From contig CM076192.1 in assembly GCA_038277395.1 (NCBI GenBank), positions 197,597,647-197,661,646 on the forward strand: DNA of 64,000 nt, given 5' to 3'. The position numbers and the translations under genes are program-made. This stretch comes from Dryocosmus kuriphilus (Eukaryota > Arthropoda > Insecta > Hymenoptera > Cynipidae). Shown piece by piece: positions 1 through 12,498 of the stretch (its first letter is position 1; each line of letters begins with the position of its first letter). The notes beneath the pieces were generated by a model. That model had not been told where the DNA came from. It saw only the letters and a program-made list of their open reading frames with translations, and did not search any database.

Positions 1-503
1 TTATTCGTGAAATATATTATGAAATATAAAGGAAACCACTTTTTAGCAAAACTATGCAAGGTATGAGAAAATATTAACAAGCACAATTGTTCACCTTGGA
101 AAGAGCTACAAAATTTATTTATAAGAATCATCGTTTTACTTTTAAGAATCGAAATCCTGTATTGTGAAAATTTGCAAAATCACAAAGAGCTTTACCAATC
201 TACAATGTGTTTTAAAAAAAATTTAATTATCGAGCGTGAAGCTCGAGTGTCATGAAAATGTATTCCTTAAGGTCGATAGAACCTTAAGTAAAATAATTCC
301 TTTTGTAATTTTTAATTTAAAGCTTTATACGATCCATAAACACCGAGTGCGTAGCGCGAGGTGAATAATCTATCGAGCACGAAGCACGAGTCAAATGTCG
401 AGCGCGAAGCGTGAGTGCCAACAGACGCGCGCCCTAGGTGCGCTAATATTTCACGCGAAGCGCGCGATGAGAATGTGCGCGCGAAGCGGGCAAATTTTTT
501 TCA
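1..503 (+). repeat. CG-rich dispersed repeat unit, copy a (truncated at window start)
   Basis: The stretch matches 12041-12498 nearly base for base in outline and matches 3118-3640 in reverse. Its right part holds several near-palindromic GCGCGAAGCGCGAG-like motifs and ends in GCGAAGCGGGC. Those CG-rich motifs stand out sharply from the AT-rich surroundings. No coding content is supported. The unit probably continues left of the window, since the complete units at 11283 and 12499 carry about 760 more bases on that side. Confidence 0.8.
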
Positions 504-757
504 TGGAGGGACCTACAGTTTAAGGTGGGTTCCGAACCACCAAGAACAACGGCTTAAAGTACTTAGAGAACCTTTTTCTCTAGAGGTACCGGCGCCACGA
601 TATACCGGAGATGAACAACTCCCTTGCTAGGCAAGTGTTCACCGCGTGTGCCGCCGAGGTTCTTCCAGAGTGCGAGGCGGGAATCGAACCCGCAAGCCGA
701 AGGAGTGGGTCTAAAGGCCTACACGCCTTAGCCCCCACGACCATCGTCCCACTTCGA
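504..757 (-). mobile_element. tRNA-Leu-derived SINE, copy 1 (tail-truncated)
   Basis: Read on the minus strand, 754-668 resembles a leucine tRNA. It has an A-box-like segment containing GGGGGCTAAGGCG and a perfect B box GGTTCGATTCC (680-690), with a tRNA-like variable arm between them. About 170 further bases downstream are shared with the copy at 16354-16709, which is what identifies a SINE rather than a tRNA gene. The tail present in the second copy is missing here. The unit abuts the end of the CG-rich repeat to its left. Confidence 0.8.
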
Positions 758-3117
758 TTTTTTAAATGGTTTTTCATAATTTAGTCATATTACTGGCCCC
801 CGTTAACGTGATCAAAATTTTAAATTCTGTATTTCTGAGTATTTTATGACTAAAATACAATTTATTTTATATTGTGTTTTGAATAATTTTATAATTATCT
901 ATACCCCGCCTTGGTCGAGACGATGATCCTGAAAGAAAAAAATAGCGATTTTGTTAACGAATTTTTTCAATGACCCTACTGTACTAAAATAATCAGTTCT
1001 TTTTGGCAAAAGCTCAGCTTACTTGCATGAAAATTCAACTATTTTGTTAATAGCTGGTATTTTGGTCTAGAAATGAAACTATTCCTTTGAAAACTAAGGT
1101 AAACGTACCAGTTTGTGACCAGGTACCGGTTTGTAGACACTTCATCATTTTTTTCTCTATTAATGTATCAAATGATAAGAAACCTTAGGATAATCTTTAT
1201 AAACATTATCCTGGAATAATAAGAAATAAGATTGATATGAGTTTTCGGTGATAAATTTGAATACTTTAAAAATAAGCTGCCGTTTTTTTATGCGAGTGTC
1301 ACGTGGTAGCAACAAAATCACCTCCTTCTTAGTACAAACTGATTTGACAGTAAACTTACGTTTGTTTATGGAAAACGCACTAAATTCGAGGTAAGTTAGT
1401 AAAGAAAAGTATTAATAAATCAAGGATGTGTATATTTTACGCGAGCTCGCCCAAAGGTCTTAATTCCTTATAATGTGTTGTTAAACACAGCAATCTACAA
1501 ACTGGTACAGAAATTACGTTAATGTACCTGTTTGTAGAAAGTCATGTAAAAAAATTCATTCTAACGCATTTTGTCTCAGTATTTATGTTTATTCGGTAAA
1601 ATGTTATTAATTCAGTAAATAAAATTGCATTATATATTCTATCTTGAAGAACCTTTCATTAAACTTAGACAAATGTTATGTACTTATAAGCAAAACTTTT
1701 CATCTTACACTTTTGGAACGTAATAATAGATAATTGCAAAAATTCAGAGTATAGTAGTTCTTTAATAATATTTCTAAAGTTCTAATGGATTTTTATGAGA
1801 GAAACTTGACGCTTTTCATAAAAATCTAACACCATCTAATATAGAAAAATTTGATACACCTAAACTTTATTATAAGACGTTGGTATACTAAAAAAGGATA
1901 ACATTATTAATAATGAAGTAATTTTTTCAACTGAAACATCGTGCAAGTCGATATGAATCATGGTTAACCAAGTAATTTGGAATAAAATTGAGTGTCGATA
2001 AAATGGTACATTCATTGTTCACAAGCTGGTGCTGAAAAAAGTCTAGTGTTCACAAACTAGTACAGCGACACTGCTTAAGAAAAAATTCATATTAAATAAG
2101 AAAGCCTTCAAAGAAGAATATAAAAGTATTTTTCACAACCTCAATGAACGCTTATCACATGAAAATTCATTTGACACCTCAAACCAGCACTGAATTTGTT
2201 TTATTCCCGATCTATCATTCCTGAATATCTTACATGTCCACAAAACTGATACGTTTACCTTAGCTTCCTTTTCTTGAAAAGAGAACTATTTCTTTGAAAA
2301 CTGAAATATTTTGCATGAAAATTGAGCCATTTTGTTGAAAGTGCAATATCTCAGCCAGTAAAGAAGTCAGTAGAGAAATATTCTCCAAACTGAAGAATTT
2401 TCATTGTTATAAAGAAAAGTTTAAAAAACAACAAAAAGAATACATTTTTAGCAATTACATATAGTTGTTAAAAATAAAATGGTTGAAAAAACAAACAGCT
2501 TTATGCAACTTGAAATTTCAAATTCAAGTATTTGTTTATAATACTTGTCAGTGGCCGGCAACATAGACTGTTTTTCAAAGAAAGCTTGAAATGAAAAGTA
2601 AAAACAGCAGGCGTTTTGTTTCTTCGGCCTAAATTGAAGAAATTTTAAGACCAGCACTTTCAATTTTTAAAAAATGTGCAATTTAGCAAACACGAAAAGT
2701 GTGCTTTTTGAGCATCTTTATATAATTCTGACTTCAAAAACTTTGATAAAATTTCTAACTTTATATTACGTTTCAAGTTTAAAAACTAATTAATTGAATT
2801 TCAAACTTTTTACGTTTTTAAGGTTTCAAGTTGAAATTTGTAATTTTTGACACAATAATTAGATTCTTAATCAAAAATGTTATAGTTAAATATGCAAAAA
2901 AAGAATTAATTTTTAAACAAAATCAATTGAATCAAAACTGAAGGATAAAACTAGAAAGAATTATTCGCAACAAAATAGTTGAATTTCTGATTTTTGCGCA
3001 AAAAGCGTACCAGTGAAATTTCAAGCAAAGTATCTGAATTTTTAATAAAAAGAGATAAATGTACCAACAAAAAATTGACTTAATTGAAAAACAGTTATAC
3101 TTCAAAAAAAAAAAAAA
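758..3117. other. AT-rich noncoding stretch
   Basis: No open frame with coding character was seen. Short motifs of the form GTACCAGTTTGT and its complement recur at about 1108, 1125, 1494, 1524, 2054 and 2236, with weaker forms near 1330 and 2026. From about 2250 the sequence becomes a loose lattice of TTGAAAATTCAACT-like words, as it does at 9780-11280 and 32000-33650. Confidence 0.6.
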
Positions 3118-4405
3118 TCTGCCCGCTTTGCGAGCACATTCTCCTTGCGCGCTTGCCTACGGCGTACGTCTGTTAGCGCTCGCGCTTCGCGCTCGAAATT
3201 TGATTCGCGCTTTGAGCTCGATACCTTATTTACGGCACTCGCGCTTCGCGCTCGATAGGTTATTTACCTCGCGCTCGGCTCTCGGTGTTTATGGATCGTA
3301 TAAACCCTTAAATTAAAAATTACAAAAGAAATTATTCTGCTTAAAACTCTATCGCCCTCAAGGAATACATTCTCATCATGACACTCGCGCTTCGCGCTCG
3401 ATAATTCCATTTTTTTAAACAAAATGTAGATTGTTAAAGTTTTTTTGTGATTTTACAAATTTTCACAATGCAGAATTTCGATTCTTAAAAGTAAAACGAT
3501 GAGTTTTATTAACAAATTTTGTAGCTCTTTCCAGGGTGAACAATTCTGCATGTTAATATATTCTCATCTCTTGCACAGTTTTGTTGAAAAGTGGTTTTCA
3601 TTATATTTCCTAACATATTTCATGAATAACTCAAAAACTACGCATCTGTTCAAACAAATGATAGGGGGAAAATTTGTAGACCATTTTGAGGTAAACAACT
3701 TTGTTCGTTACAATTTTTTTTTCGTATCTTGTATAGTTTAGCGGGAAACTAGAATTTTATATTTTTAATAGTGTCTTCTCGGTTAAAACAAAAGCCATGT
3801 ATTTTATCGAAAAATGGTTAATACAAAATTTGTAGATATTTACGAGCTAAATTACCTTGTTGGTTATAATCTTTTTCGTATCTTGAATATTTTGGCAAGA
3901 AACCACAGTTTCTGGGTTTTAATAACGTTTTGTCGATTAAAATAAATCCTTGCTTTTTATCAAACAATGGATAAACCAAAATTTGCAGATTTTTTTTTGA
4001 TTAACGATTTTACTCTCCAAAGTTTTTTTCTTGTATCTCGCATAGTTTAGCCGAAAAATCGATGTTCTCTTTTTTTGAAAACAGTTTGTGATGTCTAAAA
4101 CCATAACCGTTTGCCAAAAACCGCTGGTTAACATACATGCCCTTTCTTTTTACGCCTTAATGAAGTATGCTAAATCACTATCCAATGTGATATGTCCTTC
4201 GAAAGTTATCGCGAACACAGAAGACAACGACAGCGACAACGGCGACAACGACGACTACGACGACAACGATAACTACAACTACAGACAGACAGACACAGTC
4301 GTAAAACCGTTTTTTTTCTTACTTAGCGGGTCTGAAGACGTGGAGATTTGATGAAAACTGGGGGATCAAATTTTACGTAAATCTAATACCTTCTTTGATG
4401 AATAT
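3118..4405 (-). repeat. CG-rich dispersed repeat unit, copy b (reverse orientation)
   Basis: This is the reverse complement of the unit at 11283-12498. It begins with CTGCCCGCTTTGCG, the complement of the unit terminus, and runs through the CG-rich motifs into a tail of ordinary composition. An embedded GACAAC-type trinucleotide tract (about 4222-4285) corresponds to the GTCGTTGTCG-type tracts at 11400-11455 and 12640-12705. With copy c it forms a large inverted pair flanking LINE copy 1. Confidence 0.8.
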
Positions 4406-4824
4406 GTAAAAAGAATGCTCAAGTAAGTTCTTCAACCAATTTAAAGTAACTTTCAACTAAGAAAAGATTAATTTTGAACAAAATAGTAGATTTTTCAATT
4501 AAAAAAGATGACTTCTGAGACAGAAATATTTAAGCGGATTTTATCTAATGAATTGTTTATTTCTGTTCTCCCCCTTTTGCGGGTTTGAGAGGCTTTACCT
4601 AACCTTTCATTCTTCATGCCGCATATACATACAATTCCTTATTTCTACTTCAACATTATACACAAATATTTCCTAATTTCTAAACTTAAACTACGCGCTT
4701 CTATTCGAGACCTTGGGCTTCAGTTTCCTCTTACGACTGCCATTCTATTGATGGTACATATATCCGAGACTCTCCTGACTCTACTGACTTATTATCCTTC
4801 TAAAGGGATACACTTGGTTCTTCC

Positions 4825-7800
4825 CTATTTTGTGCATCCTGCTCTTTCTCTAAACTTTTCCAGCTTTTTCATCCACCCCTCTCCCTGTCCATTCACATTC
4901 AGAATTTCTTTCACTCTCTCTTCTACACTCTTCCCTTTCTCTTTATCTCCTGTACACCTCTCTAACATACACCCCCATGACCCCTTCTCATCCCCACATA
5001 CTCTACAACGAGACTCCTCCTCTTTCATCCAGTACCCACACGCTCTTACACCCTCTCCCATTCTAGATCTTATCACTCTATTACATTTACTCTCCTTTCT
5101 TAGCTTTTTTAGATATTCTGGCTCTCAGTCCCACTTGACCATACTACACCAGATATTGTACCTTGACTCCAAGGTATTTCTCCATCATTTCTCTCCTTGT
5201 CTCGCCAGAATATCGTTCTCTATTACATGCCAGTCTCTACTTCACACATTCACGCTCCATTCTCTCCTTCTTGCGTATCTTTCTCCTTCCCATTTCGACC
5301 GTCCATGTTCCTGCTCCTCTCATTGTCTTCTATATCCCGTTCATACGTTCGTGCGATCTTACTTCCTTCTCCCCTCCTTAGTTTTTCTTCAAAACTCCAT
5401 GCCCTTTTTAGCTGCCTCAACAACATTTTTTTTTTTCGTCCTATATCTTCTCTCAACTTATGGCCTCGGCAGCTCCATCCCAATCCCATGACCCACCTCA
5501 GAAATCTTTCATGCATGCCTTCCAATATCCTATATTCCTTCCATCCCCATACTTCCGTTCCATAATTTATCGCTGACCACAATAATACATCGAACATCCA
5601 CATTCACATTTTTCAATCATCCTTGAACTTTCTATTCCCTATGTCCCACACTCGGCCCATAACCTTACACACACTTTCCAATCCTTTTCTCACCTGCGAC
5701 TTGTTTCGTCCTCCCATTTCAAACCAGAATCCTGGATAAAAGAACTCTTCTACCGTATCCACTACCCCGCCATTCATCTCCCATTCATACTCTAACCTAG
5801 ACTTCACTTTCTGAAATATATCACCTTAGTTTTATTCAAATTCTCTGTTAGATCTTTTTCTCGCAACACCTGTTCAAGTACTCTCATCATTATGCTCATC
5901 CCATTTTCATCATCCGCTACTAACACTGTATCATCTGCATAAGCTAGCGAATACTGCTTCCCGTCTCCCAGTTTCGTATCCCCTTTACCTTTTCTTGAAA
6001 ATTTCTCCACTATGTCTGCCAGAAGCATACTAAACAGTAGTAGACTCAGGGAAAATCCCTGCTCCACACCCCTTCCCGTCCAAAACTCCTCTCCTTTCTA
6101 CTTTCCTATTCTCACCCTCATCCTTTTATCTCCTTTATTCCCTCTACCAGAATCTCTTCTATTGCTCTGTCTTTCAAGGCATTCCAGAGCAACCTTCTGT
6201 TTAAACGAGTCAAAAGCCGCTTTCAAGCCAACAAAGAGTGCGACCAGTTTTTCTTTCATCTGACCTAGGATCCTATTGACTAAACAGTTGAGCACGTAAA
6301 TATTATCTATTGTCACCAACCCTTTTCTGAAACATGCATGGCTGCGCAGCATGCTCCCTCTCTCTTCCGCCTGCCTTTCTAATCTCTTCTGAGCACTTTT
6401 GCGTAAACTTTGCAGCCCACTGACATGAGTGTGATGCCTCTATAGTCCTGCAACCTTTTTACCTCTACTTCCTTAATCAGTGACACTACCAACCCAGTCC
6501 TCCATTCTTCCGGCTATTCATCTCCTTTCCACACCTTATTAAAATTCTCCAAATCTCTTCTCTCACAGTTCCCCAACCATATTTCAGTGCTTCCTTTCAG
6601 ATGCCATATTCCCATGTTGCCTTGTTTCCTTTCAACCTTGAGACAGTTTGATTTATCTTCTCCATACTAATCTCTCTTCCTCTTTCCTAGCCTTCTGCAA
6701 CTACCTTCTTCCCTTCTCCCCGCGCACCATATTCTCCACACCAGCTAGTAATCCCTTAAAGGATTCCGTCCATTCTTTCAGCCCTATTTCTTCGTTTACA
6801 ACCTTCCATCCTACTCTTTCCCTATTTACCTTGTCCTACTCCCTCCCTTCTATTTCCGCTTCTCAACTTCTTTCTCTTACCACTCTTTCTCCTTTTGCTT
6901 CTTCTCGCTCAACATTTTTACGTGCTCTCTCTTCTTCCTGTTGTAGTCTCCATTCTCCATTTCTCCGCTCCTCCATTTTCTTATGCATTCTTTAATATTT
7001 CCTTTACTCTCTCTGCATTCCTCATTCCACTATACTCTCTTACCTTTCTCTCCTTCGTTTATTGATTTTACATCACCCTTACCTTCTCAATAATCTCTTT
7101 AGTTTTTCTATCCTCTTATCTATTTATTCCCCTCCCATTCTTTCCCAAACCTCGTTTTACATTTTTTCTTTAAATTCCCTTAACTTACCTTCCCCCACCT
7201 CCCCATTCTCAATTTTATTTCTTCATTTTCTCCCGTTCTCCTTCTGATGAACTTTGGGCCTCTACATCTCAACGCGGCTATCACTGGAAAGTGGCCGGAT
7301 TCTATCTCACTTCCCACCTCCATTCTAACCATCAGCTTGTTGATTCTTTCTTCTGCTAGAATATAATCTGTTACCGTGTACCCTTTGCCTGTACACGTCA
7401 ACTCTCACTCTCCATGGCCCCTTGTATAGCCATTAGAAATGAACCACCCGGCTTCTCCTATCAGGTCCATAAGCTTTCTTCCCTCTCAACTCGTTTCCCT
7501 GTGCTTTGAGTTTCTCATAAGTATCTTACTTTCTTCGTGCCACAACTCATGCCCTAATTTTCCAGTCCATGCTTTGAGATCCCCTCCTATTAACAACAAA
7601 TCCGCTCCTTTGCTTTGTCCATCCCCTTACCGCATTCCATCCTTGTTCTTCTCCCTTTCTGCTATACATGCATACAATATTTACTCTCCATTTCCCCAAA
7701 TTTACTTTTTTCACCATTCTACCCTCCTTTTCTGCTTAATCTCGCGTTCACTCCCTCTACCAATAATTCCTTTCTTACTCCGGACACCATGCCCCCCATT

Positions 7801-8000
7801 TCTCCGCCTTTTACGTTTTCCTCTCTAGCATCTTGCACCTCCCACGTATAGCCTTTCGGTAACCTCCTTTTCAGGCCCTGCCACTCCTTGTTATGCATCC
7901 ATGTTTCACTCGTCGTTACGCCTTCCTACTCTTGCTCTTCTTCCCAGAATACTCTATCTTTGTCCTTTAATCCTGAAATATTCCAGAATGCTTTCTTCAC
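4825..8000 (-). pseudogene. LINE ORF2 remnant: endonuclease, reverse transcriptase, C-terminal domain
   Basis: ORF2 of such elements nicks the target DNA and reverse transcribes the element RNA at the nick. Frames on the minus strand show, in order: an endonuclease end with DYILAEERINKLMVRMEVG and a following S-x-HFPV block (7401-7180); a reverse transcriptase palm beginning GLVTIDNIYVLNCLVNRILG (6352-6098); the catalytic YADD block in QYSLAYADDTVLVADDENG (6067-5804); and a C-terminal region with VWGWKEY and CRVCG (5603-4825). The usual SDHxPV of the nuclease reads SGHFPV, so a metal-binding aspartate appears lost. The frame is broken at least four times. The upper boundary is estimated by alignment with LINE copy 2. 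Confidence 0.75.
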
Positions 8001-8215
8001 TTCTCCCTCTTTGTCCTTTCCTACCTTATTCTTTGCGATCCCTTCCTTTTGCTGTGTGTAAGCCGCCCCGCCGACCTTGTGTCCTCACTATTTTTTATCT
8101 TATCTCCTTCCTTTCTCTGTCCTTCTCCTGCCTTCTCTCAACACTTGAACTTCCTCGTCCCATATCCACACCACTCCACTTTTCCACATCCTGTCTTTAC
8201 CTATCCTTACTATAC

Positions 8216-9295
8216 CTACATTGTTCCCATCTTCCGTGCCCTGTGCCCTAACATCCACTTCCTCTTTCTCTCTGTCCACGTCAAGTCTTCTTCTATTCTT
8301 TCTTTTCTTCTTTTGAGCGCCTTCTTCTTACCCATTATTTCATACCTTTGCTCCTCGCTTCCTAGTCTCGCTAAAAGTTGACCTTCTGCCTCTTCCCTTC
8401 TCCCTATTTTCTTTACCTTTTCCACCACTACCTGTACTTTAACGTCTTTCAACAATTTCCTGGCCTCCTTCTCTCCTGTTCCGCTGTCTATTTCCATGCC
8501 TTTGACTATCACATTTTTTTCTTCTTTTCCCTTTCCTGCCCTTCCATTCTTCTTTCTACTTGTATCATTCTCCAACTTAATCTCTCCTTATCCTATTCCG
8601 GTTGCTCAATTTCCGATCCCTCTTCCCCTATGATCATTCCTCATTTACAGTTTGCTCACTCTCTCGTCTATCTGTTTCATTTCCTTCTTCCTTTCTCCCT
8701 CGTTCTGCCTCTGCCTTTTCTCTATACTTTCCAGTCTATTACATACCTTTTCTCTCTCCAGTTCCCATCGTTCATGCCCGTCTTCCGATTTCACCCTCAC
8801 TTTCCTAACCACCTTCTTGTCGACACCTTCCCCTTTCCTCTCCGTGCCTTTAAGCATTTCATGTATCTCTTCTTTAACTCCTTTAAAGAATGCTTCTATT
8901 TGGTGGAACACATTCCCTCCCCTCTTTCCCTTTCTGGAGTTTCTCTGTTTTGTTTGGCTTTCATACTGTCTTTATCCTTTTCCTATTCCTGATCCTCTTC
9001 TCTTTCGCTTTTATCGACCCCCGTGTTACCTCCCTCAATACTATTCGTGCCTCCTTATGGTTGACAATTTTTTATGAATCTACTTGATCTTTCACTACTC
9101 AATCTGTCTCTGCTCAGAGTCCTCACGTTCGTCGGTCTTCCCACGTTTGTTCCATGCGATGACTCTCTGTCTATTTCCCCTCTTAGTGGGTGTCACGTGT
9201 TCCTTCTCGACGTCGCTGTCTTGTCTGCTCTCATCGACATCTCCTATTTCAGCCTGCCACCGCCCTCTATTCACAGGGCTCTGTATTAACGCCAT
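8216..9295 (-). pseudogene. LINE ORF1-like remnant
   Basis: Upstream of the endonuclease, minus-strand frames are very rich in Lys, Glu and Arg. Examples are 8911-8645 and 8575-8216, the latter ending in a LTWTERKRKWMLGHRARK-like stretch. This is the position and composition of the RNA-binding ORF1 protein of LINEs, which coats the element RNA. No zinc knuckle was recognised. The assignment rests on position, composition and a similar region in LINE copy 2. Confidence 0.5.
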
Positions 9296-9737
9296 GCTAC
9301 TACTCTTGACTCTACTTTACCTCCTGAGTAAGCGGCGGTCCGTCTTCGTATATCCCCTCACTTCCGCTTGCCCGTTAATTCTTTTTACCCTATCCCACCG
9401 CCTACAATCTTACCGTGTTAATCCTAAGCCTTCATCCTCGATGTAATAACTTTCGCTTGTTATCCTCCCGTGCCCTCGCTTTTCCTACTTTCTGATCAAA
9501 ACACCAGGACGACGTTATTGCCTGGCTAACCTAAAATCACAATTTGTTCATTATTCTCTTTTCTCACAGTCATTCACACTTCTTGTCGCACCTACCTCAC
9601 TCACCCCTAATCATTCATCCGTCAATTTTTTACTCACCACATATTCACCCTTCTCGATCAACACGTCCCCTTCATTAACCATAAGTTATCAAGCGAAAAA
9701 AACACCGTACGTACACTAGTGGCACTGGAAACGGTAG

Positions 9738-11282
9738 CCGAAATTGAACTTATCCAAAAAAAAAGTCTTTCAGCGAAACATAGTTAAATTTTGAACCGAA
9801 AAGAAGTAATTCTCAACAATGAATTATACTTGCACCCCAGAAAGATAAATTTTGACAAAAATATTAACTTTTAATCAGTATATTTGAACTCACCGTAAGA
9901 AAAGGACACTTAAAAAAATTAATCAATTTCCAATGAAAAGTAGTTATATTTTCAACAAGAGAAAATTAATTTTCGGAGCAATATTTTAATTTTTAACTGA
10001 AAAAGACAAATTTTTAACAAAATTATTTGAACGCTCAAACAAAAAAAATAATTTTCTTTCGAAAATGTAACAACTTAACTTTCAACCAAACGCGATGAAT
10101 TTTCGACAAAAATTTTGAATATTCAATAGAAAAAAATGAATTCCCAAGGATAAAATGTGGTTGAAAATTCAATTTTTACATTTCTGGCAGAAAACATTTA
10201 TTTTCTTTAAAATGCAAATAACTTGTCAAAAATTCTTACGAATTTTTCATAACTCAACTAAAGGTATATTCTATGTGATAAATATTTAGTATAAGAAAAA
10301 ACCTTGCAGATTGTGATGAAGCACTTATGAAGAATTCAAATATTTTGTTCGAAACTTAAACCTTTTTGTTGAAAATTTGCCTTACTTGAATGTGAATTCA
10401 ATTGGTTTAGTGAAAAGTTTTTTTCTTCCGGTTCATAGTGCAACTACTTTTGGCAGAAAAGAATTCTTTTGGTTCAAGTCAATTCTAAATTTTTTCTTTG
10501 AGAGTTCATCTTTTTTGGTTGAAAAATCTACTATTCTGTTCAAAATTGGTCTTCTCTTAGTTAAAAATTAGTTTAAATTAGTTGAAGAACATAGATGAAA
10601 ATTTTGTCTTTTATCAAAAATATAACTGTTTACTAGTGAAGTTCAATCTTTTGTCGATAATTTATTTTTTTTAAAATAAAAATTCAGATATTTGGGTCGA
10701 AGTTTCAAATTTTAATTTTTTGTGTGGACAAGTTCGAAAGTCAACTTTTTTAAATTCCTTCCCTCTGATTTATATTACTTGTGATTTTTTGTTTAAATGT
10801 AACTATTTTCTTTTTTTTTTTTTTTAGAATTAATATATTTAAATTGAAAATTCAACTATTTTGTTAAAAATTCGCCTTCGTCCATTAAAAATTAAACTAT
10901 TCCATTAACAATTATCTTCGTCTTGGTCGAAAATTCGAATATTTTATAATAAACATTAACCTTTTTTGTTCAAAACTTAGCTGTCCAATTCGTGGTTGAA
11001 TTTTCTTCATTTTCGGTTCAAAATGAAACTACTGCATTTTGTGGTTTTTAGAGTTCATCTTTTTCAATTGAAGCTTCAACGATTTTGTTCATAATTCATC
11101 ACGTTTGTTTGAAAATTCAATCGTTACCGTTTTGGTTGAAAATTATTATTTTTATGTTTAAAAGTACAACTCATGTATTAAAAATTCGACTTTTTCAGCC
11201 AAAAATTAAAGTATTCCGTTGAAAATTAATCTTTCCTTGTTGAACATATAAATGTCTTTGATTGGAAGCTCATTTATTACAT
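9738..11282. other. AT-rich noncoding stretch with TTGAAAATTCAAC lattice
   Basis: No gene is supported. The stretch is a quasi-periodic run of words such as GAAAATTCAACTATTTTG in both orientations. The same texture occurs at 2250-3050, 32000-33650 and 35200-35700, which suggests an old satellite-like or heavily decayed repeat. Confidence 0.6.
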
Positions 11283-12498
11283 TCTCATCAGACAAGGTAT
11301 TAGATTTATGTAAAATTTGACTTTCGCGGATTTCATGAAGTCTCCACGTTTTGAGACTACCTGAATCCGAAGGAACGGTTTTTACGACGGTGTCTGTCTG
11401 CCTGTTGTCGTCGTCGTTGGCGTCTTCCGCCTTGTCGTCGTCGTCGACTGTGTTCGCGATAACCTTCGAAGCAGTAATCGGATCGGGTTGCGCTTCGGAA
11501 CACTTCTTTAAAGCCTATAAAGTAAGGACTAGTTCGTTAACCAGCCACTTTTGACCAACGGTTATGATTTTATCCATCAAAAACGGTTTTCATAAAATCG
11601 AAAGAGCCATTTTCCGGCTAAACTATGAGAGATACAAAAAAAATGTATAAAAGTAAAATTGTTCATCTCAAAAAAGTCCTAAAATTTTGTCACAACCGTT
11701 TTTTGATAAAGTGAACTCCTTTTTTTAGTCAGTCAAGAAAACGCTATTAGAAATTTAAAAAAACTCTGGTTTCCCGCCAAAATATTCCAAATACAAAAAC
11801 ATGGTAAAGCACAAAATTGTTCAACTCAAAAAGACCTACAAATATTGTTTTCACGATTTTTGGATCAAATGCTCGTTCTTTGTTTTAATCGATAAAACGT
11901 TACTAAAAATAAAAAATTTCAAATTTTCCGACAAGCTATGCAAGATAAGGAAAAATGAGAATCAGCAAAGTTGTTCACCTCAAAAAGTTCTACATATTTG
12001 TTATCCATCATTTTTTTGAGCAGACGCCTAGTTTTTGAGTTATTCGTGAAATATATTATGAAATATAAGGAAAATTACTTTTCAGCAAAACCATGCAAGA
12101 TATGAGAAAATATGTACAAGCAGAATTGTTCACCTTGGAAAGAGCTACAAAATGTATTTATAAGACTCATCGTTTTACTTTTAAGAATCGAAATCATATA
12201 TTATGAAAATTTGTAAAATCATAAAGACCTTTACCAATCTGCAATGTGTTTTAAAAAAATGTAATTATCGTGCGCGAAGCGCGAGTATCATGATGAGAAT
12301 GTATTCCTTAAGGGCGATAGATCCGTAAGTAAAATAATTTCTTTTGGAATTTTCAATTTAAAGGTTTATACCATCCACAAACACAGAGCGCGAGTCAAAT
12401 GTCGAACGCCAAGCGCAGGTTCGAACAAACGCGCTCCTTAAGCGCGTTCATACTTCGCGCGAAGCGCGCGACGAGAATGTGCCCGCCAAGCGGGCAGT
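11283..12498 (+). repeat. CG-rich dispersed repeat unit, copy c (complete)
   Basis: This complete unit of about 1.2 kb starts CATTCTCATCAGACAAGG and ends in GCGGGCAG. It contains a GTCGTCG microsatellite-like tract (11400-11455) and, near its right end, several GCGCGAAGCGCGAG motifs. It is followed head-to-tail by copy d and is inverted relative to copy b. There is no coding evidence. Confidence 0.8.

Larger units (their letters stand above)
4566..9737 (-). mobile_element. Non-LTR retrotransposon (LINE) copy 1, near full length, degenerate
   Basis: About 5.2 kb whose plus strand is strongly pyrimidine-biased; the coding sense is the minus strand. Read on the minus strand it has ORF1-like lysine/glutamate-rich frames (9295-8216), an APE-type endonuclease end (7401-7180), reverse transcriptase blocks (6352-5804) and a cysteine-containing C-terminus (5076-4825). 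The same architecture and length recur at 37463-42602. Both copies share the 5' edge (plus-strand GGCACTGGAAACG at about 9720 and 42590) and a similar 3' edge (CTCCCCCTTTTGCGGG and CTCTCCCTTTTACGGG). Frameshifts and stops are frequent, so it is inactive. The clade is not assigned. Confidence 0.85.

Noticed and set aside
668..754. Functional leucine tRNA gene on the minus strand
   Set aside because: The similarity between the two copies extends far beyond the tRNA-like part, one copy has a target duplication, and the anticodon arm is imperfect. It is a SINE head.
4616..5491. 291-codon plus-strand open frame
   Set aside because: Low-complexity Ser/Leu/Phe/Pro product; it is the antisense of the LINE ORF2. 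The same applies to the other plus-strand frames in 4.6-9.4 kb and 37.7-42.3 kb.
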